Shown: positions 17,265 through 26,766, counted from the first letter of the stretch. The stretch is DNA of 64,000 nucleotides from Clostridium manihotivorum (GCF_004015185.1 NZ_CP025746.1:2931776-2995775), one strand, 5' to 3'. Notes: generated by a model not told the origin, from the sequence alone. Program-made: numbers and translations.

Positions 17265-17433
17265 TGAACAGTATAACAAAATATTAGGTTTATAATATAA
17301 CCCAATATATTTTCTCTAAATTAAGCATTTATGTTAATAGCTTTTAATTGTATTACTGTTTATAGCAATAGCATTATTTTTAATAAAAGCTTCTGCAACT
17401 AAGGTATTGGCTATCAATTAAATATGAATAAAG

Positions 17434-17512
17434 CCATGCATAATATATAATTTTAAAATGCATTCTAGTTCAACAGGATTGCATTGAGAAAATGTTTATG
17501 CATGGTTTTTTT
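17434..17512 (+). terminator. Long hairpin terminator
   Basis: Outer stem CCATGCATAA (17434-17443) / TTATGCATGG (17496-17505), an inner pairing of TGCATT with GCATTG-like bases, then T7. It lies between the secreted protein gene and the convergent GntR gene; the rest of the interval is featureless. Confidence 0.68.
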
Positions 17513-17568
17513 ATTTGTAATATCTATAGTTTTTAACTATGATATAGGACCTTAGTCTATTATTAAAA

Positions 17569-18258
17569 TTATCTTCTACAATAATATGTAAGTTTATTTT
17601 CTCTTGTCTTTGATAAGGAATATTCATATACTCGTCCATTTGTCAAATATCCAGTATTGGTAATCTGCATAACCATGGTATTAGAAGGGAGATCTAGTAG
17701 TCTGCTTTCTTCATCGCCTAATGTAATAGCACTTATATTTCTAATTCCGTGGCTAATCTTAAAATCATATTGAGATTCTATATAATTTAGTAGGCTGGAT
17801 TCACAGTCTTTTATGGTTAGGTTTGAAAAAATAGAATAAGGCATATATATTTCCTCAATATGATCTAGAGTAGAGTTTACATAGCGGATTCTGATTATAT
17901 GCCATGTCTTTGACTCACTGTCGATATTAAGATGATCACAAATTGATTCTGATGGATTTAGTAGTTCGAATTTGTGGACTATTGTTTTTATTTCATTTTC
18001 CTTATGTCTGTCAGATAGTGAGCCAATGAAGAAATTATAATTGTCATACTCAGTTATATCCATAACATAAGTAATGCCACTATAACTTTTTAGTAGATAA
18101 TTTCTTTCTATCAAATGCTCTACAACCTTTCTTATAGTATGCCTATTGCAATCGTATTTGATTGAAAGCTGAGTTTCAGAGGGCATTTTAGAATTAGCAG
18201 GTATATCCCCAGATATTATCTTTCCTATTATGTCATCAATGATTTCTTTACTTTTCAA
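17569..18258 (-). CDS. GntR/HutC-family transcriptional regulator with UTRA domain
   Basis: 229 residues. An N-terminal winged helix (residues about 4-70: IIDDIIGKIISGDIPANSKMPSETQLSIKYDCNRHTIRKVVEHL) is followed by a UTRA effector-binding domain (about 90-225: ESKTWHIIRIRYVN...EIYMPYSIFSNL...YEYSLSKTRENKLTYY). HutC-type regulators bind sugar phosphates or related ligands. The start is TTG at 18258, with GGAGGAT 5 bp upstream. No metabolic gene lies next to it, so the target and effector cannot be read from context. Confidence 0.9.
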   Translation of the reverse strand: MKSKEIIDDIIGKIISGDIPANSKMPSETQLSIKYDCNRHTIRKVVEHLIERNYLLKSYSGITYVMDITEYDNYNFFIGSLSDRHKENEIKTIVHKFELLNPSESICDHLNIDSESKTWHIIRIRYVNSTLDHIEEIYMPYSIFSNLTIKDCESSLLNYIESQYDFKISHGIRNISAITLGDEESRLLDLPSNTMVMQITNTGYLTNGRVYEYSLSKTRENKLTYYCRR

Positions 18259-18438
18259 GATAAATCCTCCTATAGAGTACTGTGTAGTTTTCTATAGTAT
18301 TATTGTAACTTTAAAATTTCCTATTTTGAAGTTTTTTAATAATTTATTTCTAGTTTTGTATAATAAAGCGAGATTTTAGAAGAAGATAGATTCTACATGT
18401 AAGAAAAGATGTTTTATTGTTAAGAAGTTAAAAGCTTA

Positions 18439-18493
18439 AATATAATAAAGACATAAGCAACTGAAAATTAGAGGCTTATGTCTTTATTATATT
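18439..18493. terminator. Perfect 20-bp inverted repeat, terminator-like
   Basis: Arms at 18439-18458 and 18474-18493 (TAATAAAGACATAAGC pairing exactly with GCTTATGTCTTTATTA) around a 15-base loop, followed by TTTTG. No gene ends beside it, so it may terminate antisense or leader transcription, or be a repeat relic. Confidence 0.55.
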
Positions 18494-18526
18494 TTGTCTA
18501 TTTATAAATTTGGTTATTGGAGATGA

Positions 18527-18614
18527 AGATGTACAATTTAATTAAGGATTATCTTCAAAACTATTTCTGGGGGGAGATAGAAACTTGAAAATAAAGTACA
18601 TAAATTGTACATCT
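18527..18614. repeat. R2 hairpin repeat, copy b
   Basis: 88 bp bounded by AGATGTAC and GTACATCT with a weaker central hairpin than copies a and d. The remaining 18615-19128 is A+T-rich, with no gene recognised before the phosphoesterase ribosome binding site. Confidence 0.65.
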
Positions 18615-19128
18615 GATAAACTATAATACGAAATTTTAGTTGGTCTTTATACAGTTGAAGTAAACGTATGCAATTATTCCTTGAATATCTGTTGTTTCTT
18701 ATCCTAAGCTGAAGTAGCTTAAAAGGAATTGTAATTCTAGTTTAAAGTTAATGTTATGACAAGTGGCTATAAGTTGTAAACTTTTAATCACCCCCTGTAA
18801 CTATCTGGAATATTAGCACAATATATATATTCTATATGTAACTTTAAAATCCTTCTTTGTAAATAAAAAAATATATATTTAACATAAAATAATAATTGGT
18901 GAAAACTTAAGATGTACCAATTATTTCTTAATCATTAGTGTTGCATTTTATTGTAAAAAAATATATATTGTAGTAATGTGAGCTGTTTTACTATAATAAT
19001 TTGGTTATTATTTATAAAATTTGATGTTAAATTATAAGGTTTTAATAAAAATAAGTTCTTTAATATTAATAGTAAACCACAGTATATGTGTAGTCAGATG
19101 CTACTTTAAATTTAAGAGGTGAAAAATT

Positions 19129-19848
19129 ATGGATAGAATAGCAATAATATCAGATATACATAGTAATATGCCGGCATTAGAAGCTGTACTAGCAGATATA
19201 AAAGAAAGAGGTATAAAAAGAATCATTTGTTTAGGCGATTTGGTGGGAAAAGGAGCAAACCCCAAGGAAGTAGTTGATATTATTAGAAATACTTGTGAAA
19301 CTGTTGTGAAAGGTAATTGGGATTACTTGGTTGCAGAAGTAGCTGATGGAGAAACTATGAAGTGGAATAACATTAGACTGGATGAGGAGCAAATAGATTT
19401 TTTAAAGAACTTACCTTTATACATAGAGTTCTATATAAGCGGCAAGTTAGTAAGGATGTGTCATGCAGCGCCTAATGATGTGTTTCTAAGAATTAGATCA
19501 AACTGTACTGTTGAGGAAAAATCAGTGCTTTTTAATCCACCAAAGAATGGAGCCAAAGAATGTGATGTTTTAATATACGGGGACATACATGTTGCATATA
19601 TACAAAATTTTAATCAAAAGACCTTGATTAATGTTGGAAGCGTGGGAGTTCCACTACAAGTGTCACAAGCTTCATATGCCATACTAGAAGGAAAGCTTGA
19701 TGAAAGAACTGAAGCTCCAATTTCATTTACATTAGTAAGAGTTCCTTATGATGTTGAAAAGGCAGTTAGAGATGCCAAAGAAGCAAAGGTACCTAATTTT
19801 GAAAAGTATTCTCATGAACTGAATTATGGACAGGTTTATAGACCTTAG
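19129..19848 (+). CDS. Calcineurin-like metallophosphoesterase
   Basis: 239 residues of the Metallophos_2 group. Motifs in order: SDIHSN (D9, H11), LGDLVGKG (about D37), GNWD (about 64-67; the usual His of GNHD is Trp here), MCHAAP and YGDIHV. The GNWD form is seen in the YfcE/MJ0936-like predicted phosphodiesterase clade, which binds two metals and hydrolyses phosphodiesters such as cyclic nucleotides or model substrates. AGAGGTG precedes the ATG. A 31-codon ORF without a ribosome binding site follows at 19852 and is not called. Confidence 0.86.
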   Translation: MDRIAIISDIHSNMPALEAVLADIKERGIKRIICLGDLVGKGANPKEVVDIIRNTCETVVKGNWDYLVAEVADGETMKWNNIRLDEEQIDFLKNLPLYIEFYISGKLVRMCHAAPNDVFLRIRSNCTVEEKSVLFNPPKNGAKECDVLIYGDIHVAYIQNFNQKTLINVGSVGVPLQVSQASYAILEGKLDERTEAPISFTLVRVPYDVEKAVRDAKEAKVPNFEKYSHELNYGQVYRP

Positions 19849-20036
19849 CTTATGGTAGAAGATTTAATTAAAGAGCGAAGAAACTTTATAAAAGTATTGG
19901 ATAAAGAGAGGTTGGAGAAATACCTGGTTTCTATAAAAGAGATGTAAATGAGCATCTTATGATGAAATTAAAGCATAGCTAATTAATAAATAGTAGGGTT
20001 TATAAAGGTTATTATTATATGTAGAGGGTAATTTTT

Positions 20037-20603
20037 ATGAGTATAGAAAGAAGTTCTAGTTTAGAATTATATAATGATAAGATTTGTCTAAGAGATATGA
20101 ATGAAGGGGATATAGATGATTATATTACCTGGAACACTATTGAAACGGAGTGGCAGAATTGGGATGCTCCCTGGGAGAAAAAAGAAAAAGTTGATGTAGA
20201 GGATCTAAGGGAAAAACTGAAATTAAGACTAGAGGTTGAACCTCCTAAAAGCCGTAGAAGATTTGAGATATGTAAGCTTGACGGAATACACATAGGTTGG
20301 GTATCTTCATACTATATAAATGGCGATACTTCAAAACTTGCAGTAGGCATTGATATACCTAGTGAAAGATACAGAGGAGAAAAATTAGGGAAGGCAGCTC
20401 TGTTATTATTCATAACATATAAGTTCGAAACAGAGGATATTGAGCATATATATACAGAAACCTGGTCAGGCAACCATAGAATGATAAAATTAGCTGAGAA
20501 ATTAGGTTTTCAACTGGCTGAAAAAGAAGAGAATTCTATTAGCTTTGATGGACAAACTTATCATGGACTGACTTTTAAGCTTGATAAGACAAATGTTCTT
20601 TAG
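20037..20603 (+). CDS. GNAT-family N-acetyltransferase
   Basis: 188 residues of RimJ-like GNAT fold. The N-terminal strand-helix (ICLRDMNEGDIDDYITWN) leads to a core with AVGIDIPSERYRGEKLGKAALLL, whose RYRGEKLG part matches the acetyl-CoA pyrophosphate loop Q/RxxGxG/A, then YTETWSGNHRMIKLAEKLGF, the typical GNAT motif B. It probably acetylates an amine on a small molecule, antibiotic or protein N-terminus; substrate unknown. The ribosome binding site is weak (GAGGGTAA). Confidence 0.88.
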   Translation: MSIERSSSLELYNDKICLRDMNEGDIDDYITWNTIETEWQNWDAPWEKKEKVDVEDLREKLKLRLEVEPPKSRRRFEICKLDGIHIGWVSSYYINGDTSKLAVGIDIPSERYRGEKLGKAALLLFITYKFETEDIEHIYTETWSGNHRMIKLAEKLGFQLAEKEENSISFDGQTYHGLTFKLDKTNVL

Positions 20604-20735
20604 CGTTTTTATTGATGAATATATAAAGTTTATCAAAAAAACTAATTTTAAAAATATTTTTATTACAAAAAGGTTGCTTTTATGGCGAGCAATGGCTTTA
20701 GAAACTAATTGATAAATAGAGTATAGGAGAGAAAA

Positions 20736-21335
20736 ATGAGTAAATGGAAGAAGCGATTATTAATTTTATTAAGTTTAATTTTTCTAGCTGGTATAATTCC
20801 AGGAATAGTAATAAGTAAATTAGAAACAAAAGGGCAAAGTAACATCTTTAAAATACTAGCATTGATATTCTCAAGTATAGCTTTCGTCTGCCTTATGTGG
20901 GATATAATAAGTACAATTATGATAAGAAAAGATATTGGTGAAAGTAAATTTAAGTTAGTAGCGAAGACGAAAAAAGGACTTAAAGCTATGTTACTATTTT
21001 TTATAATCCTTTTTTTCATTGAACTACTGATTGTAATTTTTTCTAAAGATATTAGCAACTTACCATTATGTATTTTGATGCTTATGCTTGTTGCAAATCA
21101 GGCATTTCATTTTGCTAGCGAAAATTGTATTGTAGAGAATGGGATCATCAACTGGGGCGTTTATCACCGTTGGGAAAATATTAGAAAATACAAAATCGGT
21201 GATAATTGCTTGGTAGAGTTTGATATAACAAAAAAAGGGTTAGGGGTGGAATTGGAAAATAGAGCAAGTTTCTACTGTAATGAAGAGGAAAAAGAAGCTG
21301 TTGAAGAGTTTTTAAAAATAAAGTGTAAAAGTTAA
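20736..21335 (+). CDS. Membrane protein with a DUF5673-like C-terminal domain
   Basis: 199 residues after a TAGGAGAG site. Four hydrophobic helices are visible, about residues 9-27, 41-59, 83-103 and 109-123. The soluble C-terminal segment (ENCIVENGIINWGVYHRWENIRKYKIGDN...) resembles the DUF5673/PH-like module found after transmembrane pairs in many clostridial proteins, where the INWGxYxxWENI motif is conserved. Its role is unknown. It is 28 bp upstream of the DUF6886 gene and may be co-transcribed with it. Confidence 0.78.
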   Translation: MSKWKKRLLILLSLIFLAGIIPGIVISKLETKGQSNIFKILALIFSSIAFVCLMWDIISTIMIRKDIGESKFKLVAKTKKGLKAMLLFFIILFFIELLIVIFSKDISNLPLCILMLMLVANQAFHFASENCIVENGIINWGVYHRWENIRKYKIGDNCLVEFDITKKGLGVELENRASFYCNEEEKEAVEEFLKIKCKS

Positions 21336-21363
21336 TGCAATTACTATTGGAGGAGATCATATT

Positions 21364-21885
21364 ATGAGGTTATTTCATGTAAGTGAAGAGAGTGACATTG
21401 AAGTTTTTAATCCACGAATTCCAAGTAGAACTGACTTAGATAATACCAAGGGCCTAGTGTGGGCTATAACAGAACAGTGTTTACCTAATTTCTTAACTCC
21501 TAGAAACTGTCCTAGAGTTACATATTATAAGACTGAAGATTCTAGTGCTGAAGATGTTGAAAGATACTTTTCTTCAAAGTCTTGCAGCCATGTACTTGCT
21601 ATAGAACATAAGTGGTTTGAAGTAATGAAAAATACTACTTTATATCTTTATGAATTTGAAGATACAAATTTTTATCTTCAGGATGAAACCGCTGGTTATT
21701 ATGTAAGCGAGACAGTTCAAGTTCCTATACAAAAGCTTGTAATAACCAACTTATTTGATGAACTCATCAAAAGAAATGTAGAGATAAGAATAGTGGACAA
21801 CTTGTGGGACCTAAGAGATTGCATAGTCAAATCCACCTTAAGCTGGTCAATGTGCAGGATGGGATACGCCCAATTGCGTAAATAA
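21364..21885 (+). CDS. DUF6886-family protein
   Basis: 173 residues with GGAGGAG before the ATG. It starts MRLFHVSEESDIEVFNPRIP and carries VWAITEQCLPNFLTPRNCPRV and AIEHKWFEVM segments that match the DUF6886 family of Firmicutes. This family has a compact fold distantly reminiscent of ADP-ribosyltransferase-like proteins, but no activity is established. It sits 28 bp downstream of the DUF5673-like membrane gene. Confidence 0.82.
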   Translation: MRLFHVSEESDIEVFNPRIPSRTDLDNTKGLVWAITEQCLPNFLTPRNCPRVTYYKTEDSSAEDVERYFSSKSCSHVLAIEHKWFEVMKNTTLYLYEFEDTNFYLQDETAGYYVSETVQVPIQKLVITNLFDELIKRNVEIRIVDNLWDLRDCIVKSTLSWSMCRMGYAQLRK

Positions 21886-21982
21886 AAGATAGAAATATGG
21901 CTCCTGTCAGAATTATTAATTATAAAAAGATGTAGTTTTTTATAGCGGAGCCCAGTAATATAAAAGGTTTATAGCAGATTAT

Positions 21983-22086
21983 TATAGGGAACCAACTTCA
22001 ACTATTAATTTATACATGCCATAAAATCCCCAGAAGCCGGGATTTTATAACAAGTATAAATTAAGTTTTAATAAAGGTTCCCTATA
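21983..22086. repeat. R1 palindromic repeat, copy 4
   Basis: 104-bp full copy, the cleanest in the window: TATAGGGAACC / GGTTCCCTATA termini, AATTTATAC / GTATAAATT outer stem, ATAAAATCCC / GGGATTTTAT inner stem, and a CAGAAGCC loop. It lies in a 355-bp gap between convergent genes that otherwise holds nothing recognised. Confidence 0.9.
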
Positions 22087-22240
22087 GTATGTATAACTTA
22101 AGCTTGGTAAATCAGGCGTACTTAATATATTTGATGTATATGGTAATGTATTAAATAAATGTTGTTGAGTAAAAACTGGAGTTTTTAAGGGGAAGTCCTA
22201 GCAACATTTTATTAATACATACCAATAGGTGCTAAAGTAT

Positions 22241-23080
22241 TTAAATATCTGATTCTATGTACTCTCTAACGAAGTCAAATATCTCTAGACCAATTTCTAT
22301 GGAGGGTGCTTCCCAAGTAGCTGTAGTTTTGCTAAAGCTTCCTTTCCAACTGAAATTATCAGGTGTTTTATAATGAAAGCCATCTAGTAGAGACATAGAG
22401 AAATTAAAAGGAGGCTCTAATTTTGTATTTTCTATATTGTCTCTATTTTTTAATGCTTCTAAAACTCTAGTTTTAATAATTTCGTAGGTTTCTTTATAAG
22501 TAGGTTTGTAATTGCTTTCTTTATCCTTAACCACTATTGTTGCAACATTTTTGGAAAGCTCTTTGGCTTCCTGCATGGAAGCTTTACAGCCTATATTAGC
22601 CAGATATTTTGTATCATAGAAGTTTAATACTGAAAATCCTATCTCAGCAATATGCATACCATTTAATAGGATTTCTTTTATTGGTGGGCTTTGAATGGTA
22701 TGTGGAAAGAAAGCGTTCTTTTCACCATATCTAGAATGTTGGCCTATAGTAATAACACCAAAAGGCTCCCAGATAGCTTGACCTCTTATTCTTCTCCAAT
22801 AAAAGCATCTATCAGGAGTATCAAATAATTTTGCATTTGCTGGTAACTTATCGATTAATATGTTGTGTTCTGGATTACCTGCAAAATGGCCGTCATATAT
22901 TAATATCTCATCAATACCAAATTCATTAGCAGCCTCGCATACTGCTAGAGTATCGGAAGTTAGACATTCTCTGCCATAACTTCTCCATTCATCACTACCG
23001 TGGAGCATGGCTAAACGGTTTTCTTCAAAAATTCCTGAAGCACCTTCCATGTCTAACATTAAGATAAGCTGTTTCTTCAT
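22241..23080 (-). CDS. M55-family D-aminopeptidase (DppA-like)
   Basis: 279 residues. The zinc ligands of DppA are all present: MLDMEG (D10, E12), YDGHFAG (H65), IGQHSRYG (H115) and AEIGF (E146). Family members are self-compartmentalising decameric enzymes that release N-terminal D-amino acids from short peptides. B. subtilis DppA belongs to a dipeptide-transport operon; here the gene stands alone. GAGGTGAG precedes the ATG. The C-terminal half (after about 190) is less conserved. Confidence 0.9.
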   Translation of the reverse strand: MKKQLILMLDMEGASGIFEENRLAMLHGSDEWRSYGRECLTSDTLAVCEAANEFGIDEILIYDGHFAGNPEHNILIDKLPANAKLFDTPDRCFYWRRIRGQAIWEPFGVITIGQHSRYGEKNAFFPHTIQSPPIKEILLNGMHIAEIGFSVLNFYDTKYLANIGCKASMQEAKELSKNVATIVVKDKESNYKPTYKETYEIIKTRVLEALKNRDNIENTKLEPPFNFSMSLLDGFHYKTPDNFSWKGSFSKTTATWEAPSIEIGLEIFDFVREYIESDI

Positions 23081-23352
23081 TTAACTCACCTCATTAAATA
23101 TAGATTTTATCATAAAGATAAATTATGGTAATATAAAATCACTCTATAATTATACCATCATATACAAAATATGTATCTATCGCTGAAAGAATATGACCTG
23201 TATATTATAAGTAAGCTGCAAATAGCTCAAAAGTCTGAGATTAATTTAAGTAGACGTAAAAGCATGTAATTTGTAGAATATTGAATTTGCAATATTAAAA
23301 GGGTATAATTCTTGTATAAATTATGATAGTCGGTTAAGATAAATAATTTTAA

Positions 23353-23450
23353 AGGTGTATCAATTTTATAAGAAATATATTTTAAAAACTCCTATGGTTT
23401 TTGAGAGGAGAGTTTGAGAATATAAGTTTTATTAAGGAGTGGTACATCAA
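23353..23450. repeat. R2 hairpin repeat, copy c (degenerate)
   Basis: Contains AAAACTCCTATGG with GAGAGGAGAGTTTGAGAATATAA and ends AGTGGTACATCA; the left boundary is degraded. The rest of the gap 23081-23576 holds no gene I can support. Confidence 0.6.
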
Positions 23451-23576
23451 TTGGTTAAGATGTAATAATCACAAAAGATAATGATGATTAAAAGTCTTGG
23501 AAATATATAAATTTAATTATAGAAAAGTGAATGTGTATAGTTTGTTGCTTTAGTAAAGCTTAAGGAGATAGATAAT

Positions 23577-24152
23577 ATGAACTTTAAAGAAGATATTTTT
23601 TCATATGTTCCTAAAAATGAGCAAGAGATACAAGATAAGAAGGTAATAATTGATTATATAAATCAATTTCCTGATAATATATTGCTTAGGGATAATGAGT
23701 TTGCGCATATTACAAGTTCTGGTTTTATAATGAATAGAGAATTAAGCAAAGTTCTAATGATTCACCATAATATAAGAAATGCATGGGCTTGGACTGGGGG
23801 ACATGCTGATGGGGATGGCGATTTACTTCATGTTGCAATAAAAGAAGCAAAAGAAGAGACCGGGATAAGTAGCGTTTTTGCTCTATCAAAAGAAATTGCT
23901 TCACTAGATATATTGCCTGTATACGGACATGTAAAGAAAGGCAAATATGTTAGTGGACATCTTCATCTTTCAGTTGCTTATATACTTATTGCAGATGAGA
24001 AGGAGAATCTAGTTATAAAAGAAGATGAAAACAGTGGAGTAGAGTGGTTTCCTGTAGATAAATTCACAGTACAGTATTTTTCTGAAAATGATGTTTATCT
24101 ATACAACAAGCTAATAGAAGCAGCTAAGGAAATGAGTAAAAATAAAATTTAA
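23577..24152 (+). CDS. Nudix hydrolase
   Basis: 191 residues with AAGGAGAT before the ATG. The Nudix box is GGHADGDGDLLHVAIKEAKEETGI (about 79-102, quoted in parts: the GGHADGDGD lead, then KEAKEETGI), with Lys replacing the usual Arg of REUxEE. The N-terminal 60 residues resemble those of Nudix proteins annotated as MutT/NTP pyrophosphohydrolases. Substrate unknown. It is one of three unlinked Nudix genes within 6.5 kb (also 27872-28342 and 29583-30092). Confidence 0.88.
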   Translation: MNFKEDIFSYVPKNEQEIQDKKVIIDYINQFPDNILLRDNEFAHITSSGFIMNRELSKVLMIHHNIRNAWAWTGGHADGDGDLLHVAIKEAKEETGISSVFALSKEIASLDILPVYGHVKKGKYVSGHLHLSVAYILIADEKENLVIKEDENSGVEWFPVDKFTVQYFSENDVYLYNKLIEAAKEMSKNKI

Positions 24153-24157
24153 TATAA

Positions 24158-24576
24158 AGCTCTGTTAAAGTAGCGTGTTGAAATTAAGTGGTCAGTCATC
24201 CGATGCTTAGATGAGCTTACGCAAAGAATTAATATGATTTTGTCATATTCCATGGCTAAAACTGTAAACTCACTACGTTCGAACATACAGTTTTACTCTT
24301 TATTTAACCATTCACTCTTTATAAATCCTATGTATCTTAATATTAAGTATATTAAGAATGCTATTAAAATAAAGAGTAAAAAGAGAGAATATGTCGCCTG
24401 CCAGAATTTCTTCACATACGTTCAGAAAAGGCAGATGCGCAAAAAATCACTAATGGAGAACGTATTAGTGATTTTTAAAGCCATTCCATCTGAAAAAATC
24501 ATTTAATTCTAGTTGCTCGCTCATATAGCATCTCCTTCATAACCACTTAATTCCAACAATATTATTAAACATAGCC
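24158..24576. mobile_element. MITE-A copy 1, non-autonomous transposon
   Basis: 419 bp bounded by imperfect 35-bp inverted ends (AGCTCTGTTAAAGTAGCG... and the complement of ...TATTATTAAACATAGCC). A perfect 8-bp direct repeat TAATATAA flanks it (24150-24157 and 24577-24584). Near the right end, on the minus strand, AAGGAG precedes a 19-codon ORF (24465-24524) starting MSEQLELNDFFRWNGF, likely the leftover start of the parent transposase. An R3 repeat core and hairpin (about 24375-24473) are embedded. The apparent 90-residue plus-strand ORF here is not a gene. Confidence 0.85.
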
Positions 24577-24583
24577 TAATATA

Positions 24584-24657
24584 AAAAAAGAGCAGGTGCT
24601 TATATAAAATGTTACTTGATATAGATAACATTTTAATATGAACACATGCTCTTTTTT
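24584..24657. terminator. Bidirectional terminator
   Basis: AAAAAAGAGCA pairs with TGCTCTTTTTT, enclosing a second stem AAAATGTTA / TAACATTTT. Poly-T follows on both strands. Confidence 0.65.
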
Positions 24658-24683
24658 ACTGTTAATACCATTTATACAAAAAA

Positions 24684-24832
24684 CTAGCGAAACCTAGCGC
24701 TATCAAGGATCTGGAGAAGCTATTTAGGGGAGCAGTAAATAAAATTATGTCGCCTGCCAGAATTTAATCACATATGTTCAGAAAAGTCAGATGCGAAAAA
24801 AAAGGTCACTTCAGCGACATTTTATGAGTCTA
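24684..24832 (+). repeat. R3 structured repeat, copy 3
   Basis: Contains CTAGCGCTATCAAGG, GAAGCTATTTAGGGG, the core CGCCTGCCAG ... GTCAGATGCG (one stem mismatch) and a following poly-A; the terminal hairpin is altered. Confidence 0.7.
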
Positions 24833-24947
24833 AGGATTGAAGTTGTACAGCTTTAAACACATATTTAAATGATTATTGAATATAATAAATAACTAGTATA
24901 TTTTGTAATATTATTTTACTACCGCAAAGTATTTACAAGGAGTGAAA

Positions 24948-25493
24948 ATGGGAAGACCAAAGAAAAAACACTTATTCTTTTTACCTATAGCAATTGTTCT
25001 TGTAGTAATTTATTATTTTTCCATTACGGTTAATATGTCAAATAATACTTCGGCTAAAAGAGGGATAAGAAATTATATAAATAAAAGTTCTGAGGATAGC
25101 GAGGTAGAAATTCTAAGTTCCATAGAGTTAGGCAATAAAAGATATGTGTTAACTGAGCTGGATAATAGATTATTTTTGCTAAAAATGGACTTTAAAATAT
25201 TTAACAGATACAGAATTAGAGCTGCAGACAGCTATTTTGGAAGTGAAAAGGTTGAAGTTGTTGAAGAAAATAAAAAAAAGTATCTTATATATTACGGAAA
25301 GATAGACAATCCGAGAATTACTACAGTTGTGATTAAAATAGATTATAAGCCTTATAAAGTGAAGCTTGAAGGAAACAGAAATGTAATAGGATACTGTATC
25401 GTTGAGAATTCACTTTCAATAGGAGATGTAATAGCAACCTATGATTATTATGATGACAAGGGTAATCTTATAAATAAGGGCTCTTCTATATAA
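24948..25493 (+). CDS. Membrane-anchored extracytoplasmic protein, unknown function
   Basis: 181 residues. A short basic N-terminus (MGRPKKKH) leads into one helix (LFFLPIAIVLVVIYYFSI, about 9-26) that acts as a signal anchor. The rest is a soluble beta-rich domain of about 150 residues (VLTELDNRLFLLKM...YFGSEKVEVVEENKKKYLIYYG) exposed outside the membrane. The ATG at 24948 is preferred over a GTG at 24942 that lies within AAGGAGTG. No family recognised. It is monocistronic. Confidence 0.72.
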   Translation: MGRPKKKHLFFLPIAIVLVVIYYFSITVNMSNNTSAKRGIRNYINKSSEDSEVEILSSIELGNKRYVLTELDNRLFLLKMDFKIFNRYRIRAADSYFGSEKVEVVEENKKKYLIYYGKIDNPRITTVVIKIDYKPYKVKLEGNRNVIGYCIVENSLSIGDVIATYDYYDDKGNLINKGSSI

Positions 25494-25570
25494 AATACTA
25501 TCACTTAAAATCTAAAAAAGTTAATAATTTTAGTTATATTGGTAAATATTAATATACATAGTGATATATT

Positions 25571-25613
25571 TGCATAACAATTTAATTTTAACAATATTAT
25601 TAAGCATAGCCTA
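25571..25613. repeat. MITE-A end fragment (degenerate)
   Basis: The segment reading TTTAATTTTAACAATATTAT then TAAGCATAGCC resembles the MITE-A right end, but no partner end is visible. It may be a relic. Nothing else was recognised in 25494-25771. Confidence 0.4.
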
Positions 25614-25771
25614 GGTAAATAAGATATTAGGATTAAATGTTAGATTAAGATTTAATAGGCTACAGAGTGATTATATATCAATATATATAATTCTTACATA
25701 TAAATTAGTGTTTTTATAAAAACCTGAAAAAGGCTAAATTTAAATAAAGCTAAGTTTGGGGAGATGAAGTT

Positions 25772-26743
25772 ATGAGTAATATAGTATTTATAGTGTTTCT
25801 ATTGGTTCAATTAGCGTTTTTAATATCGATTTTAGCATCTTTAAAAGCAGCGTTAGATCCCTGTAATAATAGTGTTCTTGGTGTAACATTACCAAAGGAT
25901 AAGATAAATTATAATAGCGTACAGCAGATAGAATTTTTATATAACAAAAATATAAATTCTCTAGCGGTAGTTTCAACCTTACTATTTGTTCCTGAACTAT
26001 TGTTTAAGATAGATTTTCAGGGATATCCTTCGCTTATAATTACATACTTCTTTATCTGGATAGCATTTATTTTAGTTGCATCAAGAAGAGTTATATATTC
26101 TGCAAATAAAAAGCTGAAGGCTTTGAAGCACAATAATAATTGGGAGCTTGATAAAACCTTTAATAATTTAGATAGTATTGAAGAAAGAAATGGGAAGGGT
26201 AAAGTGAAAAATTTTTCCTATGATGAAGATGATTTGTGGCCAAATGGGTTAGATTATTACAATCCAAGTGATGATAGCATTATAGTACCAAAGAGAGTGG
26301 GTAATGGAAAGACACTCAACTTAGGAAATAAAGCAGGTAGAGCCATAGGATTAACATCCTTAGCATTAGCAATACTATCTGTTGGCGGATTATCTTTATT
26401 TTTTCTAATAACAGATTTTTATACTCCATCGATTAATATAGAGGGAGATAAAATAGAGGTAAGCGATCTTGCTTACAGTACTGTTTTCAAATCCAATGAC
26501 ATAAAGGATGTAGAACTTATAGATGATGTTCCTATAGAAAGTAAAATAGATGGTGCATTAACTTCAAGCTATGCAAGAGGGGAGTTTAATGTAAATTCTT
26601 ACGGTACAGGAAAGTTGTATATATATAAGAAAAAGTCTCCGTATATACTTATAAAACTTAAAGACTCTTATATAATATATAATGAAAGCGATACAATTAA
26701 AACAAACAGTATTTATGATAAACTTAAGGCTCAGGTAAAATAA
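25772..26743 (+). CDS. DUF5808-type membrane protein with PH-like C-terminus
   Basis: 323 residues, GGGGAG before the ATG. Hydrophobic segments lie near residues 4-22, 63-80, 85-102 and 190-215. Between helices 3 and 4 is a DUF5808-like motif, DDLWPNGLDYYNPSDDS then IIVPKRVGNGKTLNLGN, found in SdpI-type and related membrane proteins. The final 100 residues (INIEGDKIEVSDLAYSTVFKSNDIKDVELID...) look like the bacterial PH domain that follows DUF5808 in other proteins. Probably an envelope-stress or immunity-related protein, but no activity is established. Single gene with its own terminator. Confidence 0.8.
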   Translation: MSNIVFIVFLLVQLAFLISILASLKAALDPCNNSVLGVTLPKDKINYNSVQQIEFLYNKNINSLAVVSTLLFVPELLFKIDFQGYPSLIITYFFIWIAFILVASRRVIYSANKKLKALKHNNNWELDKTFNNLDSIEERNGKGKVKNFSYDEDDLWPNGLDYYNPSDDSIIVPKRVGNGKTLNLGNKAGRAIGLTSLALAILSVGGLSLFFLITDFYTPSINIEGDKIEVSDLAYSTVFKSNDIKDVELIDDVPIESKIDGALTSSYARGEFNVNSYGTGKLYIYKKKSPYILIKLKDSYIIYNESDTIKTNSIYDKLKAQVK

Positions 26744-26766
26744 TTTGTGTAAGTATTTTTCTGAAG

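Noticed and set aside
18827..18975. Several short A/T repeats such as AAAATATATATT
   Set aside because: Low-complexity A+T sequence; no regular spacer or unit that would make a CRISPR or tandem array.
19852..19947. 31-codon ORF after the phosphoesterase gene
   Set aside because: No ribosome binding site and no recognisable pattern; could be a decayed fragment.
24234..24506. 90-codon plus-strand ORF
   Set aside because: Lies inside MITE-A copy 1 and is not kept in copy 2, which has different interior sequence.
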